From assembly GCA_963169045.1 (NCBI GenBank), contig CAUJDF010000038.1, positions 1 through 64,000 of the forward strand: a stretch of DNA of 64,000 nt, given 5' to 3'. This stretch comes from Myxococcota bacterium (lineage in GTDB: Bacteria > Myxococcota_A > Bradymonadia > UBA7976 > UBA1532). Position 1 is the first letter of the stretch. The number at the start of each line of letters is the position of its first letter. Below are positions 53,683 to 62,310 of this stretch, one piece after another. The notes under the pieces were generated by a model. It did no database searches. It saw only the letters and a program-made list of their open reading frames with translations, and had not been told where the DNA came from. A program made the translations under genes and the position numbers.

Positions 53683-54996
53683 TCACTCCTCGCCGGGCGG
53701 GCGGACGACCATCACCGGGCGGCGGCTCCGGCGCAGCATCGCTTCGGCCACCGAGCCGAGCGCGACGCGGCCGAGGCCGCCGCGCCCGTGGGACGCGACG
53801 CAGACGAGGTCCGCGCCGAGCCGCTCCGCCAGCTCCGAGAGGGCGCGCGGCACGTCGGCGCCGCGCACGATCTCCGTCCGGGTGACGACGCCGCGCGCCT
53901 CGGCCGACGGCGGCACGAGGGCGCGCAGCCGGGCGGTGATCTCCGTCTCCTCTTCGAAGGAGACGCCGCCCGGGGGGACGACGTGCGCCAGGAAGACCTC
54001 GCCGCCGCCGCGGTCCGCCAGCAGGGCGTAGGCGAACGGGATCGCGTGGTCCGCGAAGGCCGACAGATCGGTGGCGACGAGCACGCGGCGGAGCGGCGGG
54101 ATGTCGCCGACCGGCCTCCACCCCGCGGGCCGAGGCACGACGGCGACCGACGAGTGGCTGTCGTGCAGCACGAGGTTCGTCACCGAGGTCCAGCGCGCGA
54201 GGCCCCGCTTCCCGCCCGTGCCGAGGACGACGAGGTCGGCGCGCTCGGCCTCCGCCAGCGAGAGGACGTGGTCGCCCGGCATGCCGAAGCGCGGCACGGC
54301 GACGAGGCGGGTGGTCCCCGCCCCGCCGAGATCGCCGACGAAGCGCTCGAGGTCGCGCCGGACGAGCCGCTCCACCTCGGGATCGGCGCGCTCGAGGTCG
54401 CGCGGCGGCCCGAGGCCGTAGCGCCGTCGCGCCTCCCATTCGTCGTAGACGCGGCCGGCGACCACATCGCACGCGCCGTGGGCGCGCAGGCGCTTCACCC
54501 ACTCGACGGCGGGCTCGCTGTCGGCGGGCTCGCCGACGCCGAGCAGGACGCGGAGCGGGCGCGTGCCCTCGGCCCAAGCGACGAACGGCGTGGCGTCGCG
54601 GACCACGAGCACCGGCACATCGGCGGCGGCGGCCACGCGCTCCGAGTTGCCGCCCAGCCGGAAGCGCGACGAGCGTCCGTGGCCGCGGGACGCGACGACC
54701 ACCAACGCCGCCCGGTGAGCCTGCGCGACATCGAGCAGGACCTCGGCGGCCGAGCCGCGCTCGAGCGCCACCCGGAGGCGGGGCCCGCCCTCCGCGGAGA
54801 GGCGCACCGCCGTCGCCTCGAGGCGGTTGCGCAGCGCGTGCTCGGAGGGCCCGTCCTCGGCGCTGGACGCGAGCGCCGGATCCATGGCGTGAACCAGCCA
54901 CACCTCGGCCTCGCCGAGCCGGGCGGCAAGCGCGCGGGCGGCGGCGAGCGCCGGCTCCGCGTTCACGGAGAAGTCGGTCCCGCAGACGATCGTCAT
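53683..54996 (-). CDS. Triple-domain universal stress protein
   Basis: This encodes 437 residues with three UspA domains at about 1-143, 150-287 and 295-437. ATP-binding signatures are SRGHGRSSRFRLGGNSERV in the first, GTGGKRGLARWTSV in the second and SHGRGGLGRVALGSVAEA in the third. Only the first and third fit the G-x2-G-x9-G(S/T/N) pattern well. The start at 54996 follows GAGGAGA. It lies 80 bp after hypE on the same strand, so it may be read through from the hydrogenase operon. Confidence 0.9.
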   Translation of the reverse strand: MTIVCGTDFSVNAEPALAAARALAARLGEAEVWLVHAMDPALASSAEDGPSEHALRNRLEATAVRLSAEGGPRLRVALERGSAAEVLLDVAQAHRAALVVVASRGHGRSSRFRLGGNSERVAAAADVPVLVVRDATPFVAWAEGTRPLRVLLGVGEPADSEPAVEWVKRLRAHGACDVVAGRVYDEWEARRRYGLGPPRDLERADPEVERLVRRDLERFVGDLGGAGTTRLVAVPRFGMPGDHVLSLAEAERADLVVLGTGGKRGLARWTSVTNLVLHDSHSSVAVVPRPAGWRPVGDIPPLRRVLVATDLSAFADHAIPFAYALLADRGGGEVFLAHVVPPGGVSFEEETEITARLRALVPPSAEARGVVTRTEIVRGADVPRALSELAERLGADLVCVASHGRGGLGRVALGSVAEAMLRRSRRPVMVVRPPGEE

Positions 54997-55076
54997 GGCT
55001 CTCTCCTCGGCCCCCAACGATCGCCTGTCCGATCAAGGCACGTGCCACCGCTCCGATCGCACGTGCGGCGGGTCCG

Positions 55077-56096
55077 TCAGCAGATGCGCGGGAGCTGCTC
55101 GCCCGAGAGCAGGTCGAGGACGCGCTCGCCGCCGAGCGGGCCCTCGAGGACGACGACGCCGGGCGGGCCGGCGACGACCTCGCCGACGCGGGCCGGCGCC
55201 CCGCCGCGGGCGCGGAGCACGGCGAGGGCACGGTCCGCGTCGCCGGGCGCCACGAAGGCCACGAAGCGCCCCTCGCAGGCCACGTAGAGCGGATCGAGGC
55301 CGAGCAGCTCGCAGACGTCGGCGACCTCGGGGCGCACGGGCACCGCCGTCTCCGTCACGCGGGCGCCGACGCCGGCGGTGCGCGCGATCTCGTTGAGAAC
55401 ACTGGCGAATCCGCCGCGCGTCGGGTCGCGCAGGCAGCGCACGTCGACGCCCGCCGCGAAGAGCGCCAGCACGTCGGCGACGACCGGCGCGGCGTCGCTC
55501 GCGAGGTCGACCTCGAGCCGCTCGCGCGCCGCCATCACGGCGACCCCGTGCTCGCCGACCGGGCCGCTCACGAGGATCGCGTCGCCGGGCCGCACCCGGG
55601 AGGGCCGCGGCGCCTCGGGCGCGACCACCTCGCCGACGCCGGTGGTGGTGACGAAGACGCCGTCGCCCTTGCCGCGCTCGACGACCTTGGTGTCGCCGGT
55701 GACGATGCGGGCGCCGACCTCGCGCGCGGTCGCCGCCATCGAGGCCACGATGCGCTCGAGCTCCACGAGCGGCAGCCCCTCTTCGAGCACGAAGCTCACC
55801 GCCAGGGCGTGCGGGCGCGCGCCGCACATCGCGAGGTCGTTGACCGTGCCCGAGACGGCGAGCCGGCCGATGTCGCCGCCGGGGAAGAACAACGGCTTCA
55901 CCGTGAACGCGTCGGTGGTCATCGCCACGGGCCCGGCGAGGCGCAGGAAGGCGCCGTCGTGGGCCAAGGCGAGCGCGGGGTCGGCGAAGGCGCGCACGAA
56001 CAGATCCTCGATGAGGCGCAACATCACGCGGCCGCCGCCGCCGTGGGCGAGGACGACGCGGTCGTAGTCGGAGAACGGCAGCGGGCACTCGCTCAT
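55077..56096 (-). CDS. hypE: Hydrogenase maturation protein HypE
   Basis: This encodes 339 residues. It dehydrates a carbamoyl group on its C-terminal Cys to make the cyanide ligand of the [NiFe] centre. The C-terminus LPRIC ends in the required Cys. GTVNDLAMCGARP, GDTKVVERGKGDG and a GPVGEHGVAVMAARE segment are conserved. Its start overlaps the hypD stop by 4 bp. Confidence 0.97.
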   Translation of the reverse strand: MSECPLPFSDYDRVVLAHGGGGRVMLRLIEDLFVRAFADPALALAHDGAFLRLAGPVAMTTDAFTVKPLFFPGGDIGRLAVSGTVNDLAMCGARPHALAVSFVLEEGLPLVELERIVASMAATAREVGARIVTGDTKVVERGKGDGVFVTTTGVGEVVAPEAPRPSRVRPGDAILVSGPVGEHGVAVMAARERLEVDLASDAAPVVADVLALFAAGVDVRCLRDPTRGGFASVLNEIARTAGVGARVTETAVPVRPEVADVCELLGLDPLYVACEGRFVAFVAPGDADRALAVLRARGGAPARVGEVVAGPPGVVVLEGPLGGERVLDLLSGEQLPRIC

Positions 56097-57193
56097 CGCG
56101 GGGCCTCCCGGTGGCGGCGGTGTTGGAACCAGGCCGCGCAGGCGCCCTCGGTCGAGACCATCGGGGCGCCGAGCGGGTGGTCGGGGGTGCAGGCGCGGCC
56201 GAACTCGGGGCAGGCCACGGGCTTGATCAGGCCGCGCAGCACGTCGGCGGCGCGGCAGGCGGCCGGCTCCGCGACGGCGCCGACGTCGACGGGGAAGCGG
56301 CGCCGCGCGTCGAGGTCCGCGTAGGCGGAGCGCAGCGCGAGGCCGCCGCGGGGCACGACGCCGAGGCCGCGCCAGGGCCGGTCCGCGACCTCGTAGACGG
56401 CGTCGACCGCCGCGCGCGCCGTCGGGTTGCCGTCGGGCGCCACGACGCGGTCGTAGGGGTTCTCGACGACGTGACGGCCCGCCGAGAGCTGCCGGACGGC
56501 GGCGAGCAGGCCCAGCAGCAGGTCGAGGGGCTCGAACCCGGTGACCACGATGGGGACGCGGAACCTCGCCGCGAGGGCCGGGTAGTCGCGCAGGCCCTCG
56601 ACGGTGCACACGTGCCCCGCGGCGAGGAACGCCTGGACCCGATTTTCGGGGTCGGCGAGCAGCATCTCCATGGCCGGCGGCACGCGGACATGCGCGACCA
56701 GCAAGGAGAAGTTGCGCAGGCCGAGCCGTCGCGCCAGCAGCGCGGCCGTCGCGGTCGCCGGCGCCGTCGTCTCGAAACCCACGCCGTAGAACACCACCTC
56801 GCGGTCGGGCGTCGCGGCCGCCAGCCGCACCGCGTCCACCGGCGAGGTGACGACGCGCACGTCGGCGCCGCGGGCCCGCGCCGCCAGGAGGTCGCCGTCG
56901 AGGCCCGGCACGCGCAGCATGTCCCCGAAAGCGCAGAGGATCACGCCGGGCAGCGCCGCGATGCGGCACGCCGCCTCGATGGTCTCGAGCGGCGTCACGC
57001 ACACCGGGCAGCCGGGGCCGTGGACCAGCGTCAGCGCGGGCGGCACCAGGTCCTCGATGCCGAAGCGCGCGATGGTGTGCGTCTGCCCGCCGCAGATCTC
57101 CATCACGGTCCACGGCCGCGTGGTCTCGCGCCACAGCGCGTCGAGCACGCGCCGCACGCGCGCTGGGTCGCGGAACTCGTCAACGTACTTCAT
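56093..57193 (-). CDS. hypD: Hydrogenase maturation protein HypD
   Basis: This encodes 366 residues. It is the scaffold on which Fe(CN)2CO is assembled with HypC. VMEICGGQTHTIARFG and HGPGCPVCVTP carry the conserved cysteines; GHVCTVEG and CPEFGRACTPDHPL add the cluster ligands. The start lies within the last 14 bp of hypC. Confidence 0.97.
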   Translation of the reverse strand: MKYVDEFRDPARVRRVLDALWRETTRPWTVMEICGGQTHTIARFGIEDLVPPALTLVHGPGCPVCVTPLETIEAACRIAALPGVILCAFGDMLRVPGLDGDLLAARARGADVRVVTSPVDAVRLAAATPDREVVFYGVGFETTAPATATAALLARRLGLRNFSLLVAHVRVPPAMEMLLADPENRVQAFLAAGHVCTVEGLRDYPALAARFRVPIVVTGFEPLDLLLGLLAAVRQLSAGRHVVENPYDRVVAPDGNPTARAAVDAVYEVADRPWRGLGVVPRGGLALRSAYADLDARRRFPVDVGAVAEPAACRAADVLRGLIKPVACPEFGRACTPDHPLGAPMVSTEGACAAWFQHRRHREAPR

Positions 57194-57413
57194 CGTCGCC
57201 GTCCAGCAGCGCCAGCGTGCGCCGCGCCGCCGCCTCGTCGAACCGCTGGATGGCGAAGCCCACGTGCACGACCACCCAGTCGCCGGGCACCGCGTCCGGC
57301 GTGCACGCGAGGCAGACCTCGCGCACCACGGCGCCGAAGCGGACGCGCGCGAACGGCAGGCCGCCCTCGCCGTCGAAGCGCGCCAGCACCTCGCCGGGCA
57401 CCGCCAGGCACAT
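57180..57413 (-). CDS. hypC: Hydrogenase maturation chaperone HypC
   Basis: This encodes 77 residues. The N-terminus MCLAVPGEV presents the essential Cys2 once Met is removed. The small beta-barrel (VREVCLACTPDAVPGDWVVV shortened in part) is complete. It shuttles the iron centre between HypD and the large subunit. The ATG overlaps the hypF stop by one base. Confidence 0.97.
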   Translation of the reverse strand: MCLAVPGEVLARFDGEGGLPFARVRFGAVVREVCLACTPDAVPGDWVVVHVGFAIQRFDEAAARRTLALLDGDDEVR

Positions 57414-59557
57414 CAGACGTCCCTCCGCGCCGCCACCCAGGCCTGCCCCAGGGAGAGCCCGCCGTCGCCCGGCGGGACGCGCTCGGGGACCAGCACGCGC
57501 ACGCCGCGCGCTTCGAGGGCGCCGGCGACGCCCTCCAACAGCAGGCGGTTCTGGAAGCAGCCGCCGGAGAGCGCCACGACCGGGGCCCCGGCGACGGCCG
57601 CCACCGCCATCTCGACCAGCGTCGCGTGGAAGCGCGAGGCCACGCGCGCCGCGTCGCCCCGCTCGCCGAGCATCGCCGCCAGCATCGGCCTCCAGTCGAG
57701 CTCGCCGTCGGCCGCGCCGAACGGGTAGGGCGCCGCGCCGGGCGTCGCCGCCGCCTCGACCGCCATCGCCGCCTGGCCCTCGAACGTCGAGCGCTCCAAG
57801 AGCCCGGTCAACGCCGCCACCGCGTCGAACAGTCGGCCGACGCTCGTGGTCGGCGCCGCCAGGCGCGTCCGGGCCACCGCCTCGTGACGCCGCGCGGCCG
57901 CCGGCGCCTCGATCCCGGCGGCCACGCACAGCCCCGCCAGCGCCCGCGTCCCGTCCCGCGCCGCCGCGTCGCCCCCCGGCAGCGGGAACGGTCGCAGCGC
58001 CGCCACGCGCCGGTACCCCGCCGGCGAGACGTCGAGCACCTCGCCGCCCCACAAGGCGCCGTCGTCGCCGAGGCCCACGCCATCCCAGGCGAGCCCGCGC
58101 GCCGCGTCGACGCCGTGCTCGGCCAGGCACGCCGCGACGTGCGCGTGGTGGTGCTGCACCGCCACGCACGGCCGGCCCGCCGCCCAGAGCGAGCTCGCGT
58201 AGTCCGGGTGCCGATCGGTGGCGACCCGCGCGGGCACGACGTCGAGGAACGCCTGCAAGCCTTCGATCGCATTGGAGAAAGCGGCGCGCGCCCGCGGCGA
58301 GTGGAGATCGCCGACGTGCGGCCAGAGCACGGCGCGGTCGCCGGTGATGAGCGCCGGCGCGTTCTTGAGGTGGGCGCCGACGCCGAGGACCGGCGCGCGG
58401 GCCGTGAACTCCAGGGGCAGCGCCAGCGGCGCGAGGCCGCGGCCGGCCCGGAGCACGCGCGTCCGCCCGTGCGCCACCTGCACGACCGCGTCGTCGCAGC
58501 GGTGGGCGATGGGCCGATCGTGCGTCAGGCAGACGTCGGCGACGCCGCGCGCCTCGGCCGCGTCGATGGCGAGCGGCTCGCCGTGCAGGTTGCCGCTCGT
58601 CGCCACCACGGGCCGACCGAGCCGGCGCAGAAGCAGGTGGTGCAGCGGCGTGGTGGGCAGAAACGCCCCGACGCGCGGGTTGCCCGGCGCCACGGACGGG
58701 GCGAGCCGCCCCGGCGTCGCGCGCACGAGCACGATCGGGCCGGCGGGCGACGTCAGCGCGGCGCGCTCCGCCTCGTCGAGCCGGGCCGGCACGTCCTCGA
58801 GCCGCGCGACCATCACCGCGAACGGCTGGTGGGGCCGCCCCTTGCGCGCGCGCAGCCGAGTGACGGCGGCTTCGTCCGTCGCGTCGACGAGCCACTGGAA
58901 GCCGCCCACGCCCTTCAACGCCACGACCAAGCCGCGCCGCAGGGCCTCCACCGCGCCGCCGAGCGCCGCGTCGCGCCGGGCCAGCACCGCCCCCCCGCCA
59001 TCGAGCAGCGTGAGCGACGGACCGCAGGCGGGGCACGCGATGGGCTCGGCGTGGAAGCGCCGGTCCGCCGGATCGCCGTACTCGCGCGCGCAGTCGGCGC
59101 ACAGCGCGAAGGCCTCCATCGTCGTGCGCGCGCGGTCGTAGGGGAGGGCCCGCGTGATCGTGAAGCGCGGGCCGCAGTCCGTGCAGTTCGTGAACGGGTA
59201 GGCGTGACGCCGGCCCGGCGCGTCGACCTCCGCGAGGCAGGCGCCGCAGACGGCCAGGTCCGGCGGCAGCGTGAGCCGGGCGGCGCCTCCGGTCCGGCTG
59301 TCGTCGATGTGGAACGTGCGCTCGCCGCGGTCCGGCACGTCCTCGCCCCGGACGCGCTCGACGCGCGCCGCCGGCGGCGCTTCGGCGACCAGGCGTCGCT
59401 CGAAGGCGGCGACGTCGGCGCCCTCGACCTCCACCACCACGGCGCCGGCGTCGTTGCGCACGTGCCCGCCGAGGCCGAGCGCCCGCGCGAGCCGCGCCGC
59501 GTGCGGCCGGAAGCCCACCCCCTGCACGGTCCCTTCGACGACCAGGCGGCGCCGCAC
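57413..59557 (-). CDS. hypF: Carbamoyltransferase HypF
   Basis: This encodes 714 residues from a GTG at 59557, 2 nt after the hypA stop. Domains in order: acylphosphatase-like (1-90, EGTVQGVGFRPHAARLA), zinc fingers (about 105-185, CGACLAEVD, CTDCGPRFT, CADCAREYG, CPACGPSL), YrdC-like (about 195-370, LKGVGGFQWLVDA) and Kae1-like (about 385-714, VQHHHAHVAACLAEHG). It converts carbamoyl phosphate to carbamoyl-AMP and loads HypE. Confidence 0.97.
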   Translation of the reverse strand: MRRRLVVEGTVQGVGFRPHAARLARALGLGGHVRNDAGAVVVEVEGADVAAFERRLVAEAPPAARVERVRGEDVPDRGERTFHIDDSRTGGAARLTLPPDLAVCGACLAEVDAPGRRHAYPFTNCTDCGPRFTITRALPYDRARTTMEAFALCADCAREYGDPADRRFHAEPIACPACGPSLTLLDGGGAVLARRDAALGGAVEALRRGLVVALKGVGGFQWLVDATDEAAVTRLRARKGRPHQPFAVMVARLEDVPARLDEAERAALTSPAGPIVLVRATPGRLAPSVAPGNPRVGAFLPTTPLHHLLLRRLGRPVVATSGNLHGEPLAIDAAEARGVADVCLTHDRPIAHRCDDAVVQVAHGRTRVLRAGRGLAPLALPLEFTARAPVLGVGAHLKNAPALITGDRAVLWPHVGDLHSPRARAAFSNAIEGLQAFLDVVPARVATDRHPDYASSLWAAGRPCVAVQHHHAHVAACLAEHGVDAARGLAWDGVGLGDDGALWGGEVLDVSPAGYRRVAALRPFPLPGGDAAARDGTRALAGLCVAAGIEAPAAARRHEAVARTRLAAPTTSVGRLFDAVAALTGLLERSTFEGQAAMAVEAAATPGAAPYPFGAADGELDWRPMLAAMLGERGDAARVASRFHATLVEMAVAAVAGAPVVALSGGCFQNRLLLEGVAGALEARGVRVLVPERVPPGDGGLSLGQAWVAARRDV

Positions 59558-59559
59558 GC

Positions 59560-59808
59560 TCAGCGCCCCACCTCGATGGCCGTGATCTCGACGCCCGTGG
59601 GCTGCTCGGGCGCCTCCTCGATCGTGAGCCGGGGGAGGGTCATGCCGAGCCGCTGCGCCTCGATCTCGAAGTGCTCGCGCAGGTGGTCCGGGGAGCCGCC
59701 CGCCAGCGCCCCCAGCCGCACGTGCACCGCGGCGAGCGGACCGCCGCGCCGCGCCGCCTCCTCCTGCGCCACCCTCAGCAGCCGACGGATCAATCCGCTC
59801 TCGTGCAT
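59560..59808 (-). CDS. hypA: HypA-like nickel chaperone lacking the zinc domain
   Basis: This encodes only 82 residues; standard HypA has about 113. MHESGLIRRLLRVAQEEA keeps the N-terminal Met-His-Glu nickel site, and the central VHVRLGALAGGSPDHLREHFE matches HypA. The zinc-finger loop with two CxxC motifs is absent, and the protein has no cysteine at all. The C-terminal strand (GVEITAIEVGR) is retained, so the loop seems neatly excised rather than the gene truncated. Start is fixed by the invariant MHE. It overlaps the protease gene by 19 bp. Confidence 0.85.
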   Translation of the reverse strand: MHESGLIRRLLRVAQEEAARRGGPLAAVHVRLGALAGGSPDHLREHFEIEAQRLGMTLPRLTIEEAPEQPTGVEITAIEVGR

Positions 59809-60251
59809 GCCTTCTCTCCCAGCGCCGCCGCGGCCTCGAGGATCGCCGCCCGCAGCGCATGCAACGCCTGCGTCACCGCCGGCGACGGCGCCTCGCCGAC
59901 ACCGAACCGTTCGCCCGTGATGCCGACGAAGATCCCCGGCGGCAGCGTCCGCCCGAGCGCCCGGCCGAGCCGCAGCGCCTCGGCGGGGCCGAAGCCGTGC
60001 GACGACAGCGGCGACGAGCCGCACACCGCATCCGGCAACCCATCGAGATCACAGACAATTACGCGTCCCGCCGGCGACGCCCGCACCACGTCGACGAGCA
60101 CCGTCGGTGTGTCGCCCTCGAGCAGGTCGAGCAGCCCCGCGCCGGGTCGCCCTGCCGCCTCCACGTCGAGCGGCAGGCCCTCTGCCGCGAGCAGCGCCGC
60201 CGCGTCGTCGCCCCCGTGGGGGCTCCCGAGCACCACCACCCGCACCGTCAC
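59790..60251 (-). CDS. Hydrogenase maturation protease (M52 family)
   Basis: This encodes 153 residues from a GTG at 60251 overlapping the large-subunit stop (GTGA). VVVLGSPHGGDDAAALL carries the Asp of the nickel-sensing site, although the usual GxGNxxxxDD form is altered. VLVDVVRASPAGRVIV and SSHGFGPAEALRLG hold the second Asp and the conserved His. It should remove the short C-terminal tail of the large subunit after Ni insertion. Confidence 0.88.
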   Translation of the reverse strand: MTVRVVVLGSPHGGDDAAALLAAEGLPLDVEAAGRPGAGLLDLLEGDTPTVLVDVVRASPAGRVIVCDLDGLPDAVCGSSPLSSHGFGPAEALRLGRALGRTLPPGIFVGITGERFGVGEAPSPAVTQALHALRAAILEAAAALGEKACTRAD

Positions 60252-61540
60252 GGGGTCACTCGCTCGATGTCGAGGGTCAGGAAGTGCGTCGCGCACGAAA
60301 TGCACGGGTCGTAGGCCCGGATGAGCTGCTCGCACAGCCGGGTCGCCCGCTCGTGCTCCATCGTGAGCAGCTGCGGCGCCATCCCGATCAGGTCCTGCTC
60401 GATGCGGGCCTGATTCTGCGACGTCGGCGGCACGATCGCGGCCTCGCGCACGAGTCCGTCGGGGCCGATCGCGTAGCGGTGGTACAGCAGGCCCCGCGGC
60501 GCTTCGGTGGCCCCGAGCCCCGTCGACTCGCGCGGCGCCGCCTCGAGGTACGCCGGCCCCTCGGGCGCATAGGCCTCGATCAGGTCGAGCGCCTCCGCCA
60601 GCGCGTGGACGATCTCGACGCAGCGCACGACGATCGAAGCGTGCGGGTTCCGCACCGGCGCCGGCGGCGCCAGCGCCGCCGCCCGCGGGTGGAGCCGCGC
60701 CGCGTTGTGGGCGAAGCGCGCCAGCGGCCCGGTGAGGTACGTCCGGCCGTCGTCGAGCCGCGCCTGCAGCGCGTTCGACCACGGCACCTGCGCCTCGACG
60801 CAGACCCGCTCGAAGTCCGCGATCGGGAGGGTCCCGCGGCCCGACACCGCGAATTCGTCCGCCCACTCGAGGGGATACGCGTCGCCGACGAGCGACACGA
60901 AGACGTAGTCCTGCTCGAACGCGGGGAAGTCCAGGCCCGCGGCCCAGCGCGTCGCGATCTCGGCCTCGTCCAGCGCGCGCGCCACGTCGTCGCGCAGCGC
61001 CCCGAGCTCCGCCGGCGTCGGCAGCCGCGTGAAGCCGCCGACCCGCGCCGAGATGGGGTGCACCGCGCGCCCGCCGATGCGCTCGAGGATCGCGTTGCCC
61101 ACCTTCTTGATGCGCAGGCCGCGCTCGACGAGATCGCGGTGCCCGGCGGCGGCCATCTCGAGCGCCCCCGGGAAGCCGAGGAAGTCCGGCGCGTGGAGCA
61201 GGAACACATGCAGCGCGTGGCTCGAGATCCACTCGCCGCAGTAGAACAGACGGCGGAGCGCCCGCAGGGTGGGCGTGGGCGACAGGCCGAGCGCCTCTTC
61301 GAGGGCGCGCACCGCGCTCATCTGATAGGCGACGGGACAGATGCCGCAGATGCGCGCGACGATGTCGGGCACCTCGAAGATGGAGCGCCCGCGAACGAAC
61401 GCCTCGAAGAAGCGTGGCGCCTCATAGATGCTCAGGACCGCGCGCTCGACGACGCCGTCGCGGACGCGCAGCTCGAAGCGGCCCTCGCCCTCGACGCGCG
61501 TCATCAGATCGACGCGGAACGTCCGCTCGCCGTCGGTCAT
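60248..61540 (-). CDS. [NiFe]-hydrogenase large (alpha) subunit, group 3b-like
   Basis: This encodes 430 residues. The Ni-Fe ligands lie in ARICGICPVAYQMSA (L1) and the C-terminal DPCISCATH (L2). After that His an 11-residue tail remains, the expected maturation-protease substrate. RVEGEGRFELRV and the shape SHALHVFLLHAPDFLG match the cytoplasmic sulfhydrogenase-type group (HydA of Pyrococcus), which couples H2 to NAD(P)H. The ATG overlaps the small-subunit stop by 4 bp. Confidence 0.93.
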   Translation of the reverse strand: MTDGERTFRVDLMTRVEGEGRFELRVRDGVVERAVLSIYEAPRFFEAFVRGRSIFEVPDIVARICGICPVAYQMSAVRALEEALGLSPTPTLRALRRLFYCGEWISSHALHVFLLHAPDFLGFPGALEMAAAGHRDLVERGLRIKKVGNAILERIGGRAVHPISARVGGFTRLPTPAELGALRDDVARALDEAEIATRWAAGLDFPAFEQDYVFVSLVGDAYPLEWADEFAVSGRGTLPIADFERVCVEAQVPWSNALQARLDDGRTYLTGPLARFAHNAARLHPRAAALAPPAPVRNPHASIVVRCVEIVHALAEALDLIEAYAPEGPAYLEAAPRESTGLGATEAPRGLLYHRYAIGPDGLVREAAIVPPTSQNQARIEQDLIGMAPQLLTMEHERATRLCEQLIRAYDPCISCATHFLTLDIERVTP

Positions 61541-62310
61541 GGCTTCTCCCGGCGCGCGCTCTCGGCGCGGAACGGCGGCGCCCACCCGTAGATCAGCCGG
61601 AAGCGGCGCGCCACCTCCGCCGGCGGCAGCCCCTTGCGCTCGAGGTCGTCGGCGAGCGAGCCGGTGTTCGCGTTCTCGCGCGGGCCGAAGCAGCTGTAGC
61701 ACCCGCGGCGCTTGCCGGGGCACAGCGCGCCGCAGCCCGCCTGGGTGACCGGTCCGAGGCAGGGGATACCATACGCCACATGCACGCAGACGTGGCCGGC
61801 GCGCTTGCACTCGAGACAGACGCTCTCGGACCGGATGTTGGGCCGCCGCCCGACGAGGAACGCGGTGATGACCTCGAGCAGCTGATGCCGGTCGGGCGGA
61901 CAGCCGTTCAGCTCGAAGTCCACGGGCACGAGCTCGGAGACGGGCTTCGACTCGGCCAGCGTCTCGATGTACTCGGGGCGCGCGTAGACGAGCGACAGGT
62001 ACTCCTCGTGATTCGCCCAGTTGCGCAGCGCCTGCAGGCCGCCGGTGTTCGCGCAGGCCCCGATGGCCACGAGGCGCTTCGACATCGCGCGCGCGTGTCT
62101 CACGATGGGAATCTGTCTCGGCTGCGAGACCGAGCCCTCGATCAGCGTCAGATCGAACGGACCGTCGGGATCGAAGCGCGACGAGGCCTCGGTGAAGTGC
62201 GCGACGTCGAGCGCCTCGCCGATCGCCAGCAATTCGTCTTCGAGGTCGAGGAGCGTGACCTGGCAGCCATCGCACGAGGCGAGCTTGATGACGGCGAGGC
62301 GCGGCTTCAT
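61537..62310 (-). CDS. [NiFe]-hydrogenase small (delta) subunit, group 3b-like
   Basis: This encodes 257 residues with no twin-Arg signal, so it is cytoplasmic. Proximal cluster ligands are in KLASCDGCQVTLL, GACANTGG and NGCPPDRHQ. C-terminal motifs CLECKRAGHVC, GIPCLGP, GCGALCPG and GCYSCFGP supply further Fe-S ligands. It passes electrons from the Ni-Fe site to the diaphorase-like subunit. Overlaps the fused subunit gene by one base. Confidence 0.93.
   Translation of the reverse strand: MKPRLAVIKLASCDGCQVTLLDLEDELLAIGEALDVAHFTEASSRFDPDGPFDLTLIEGSVSQPRQIPIVRHARAMSKRLVAIGACANTGGLQALRNWANHEEYLSLVYARPEYIETLAESKPVSELVPVDFELNGCPPDRHQLLEVITAFLVGRRPNIRSESVCLECKRAGHVCVHVAYGIPCLGPVTQAGCGALCPGKRRGCYSCFGPRENANTGSLADDLERKGLPPAEVARRFRLIYGWAPPFRAESARREKP

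Noticed and set aside
56111-59920. Long plus-strand open frame (about 1,270 codons) across the hyp genes
   Set aside because: The minus strand carries unmistakable HypD, HypC and HypF motifs, and the plus-strand translation has only Arg/His-rich low complexity.
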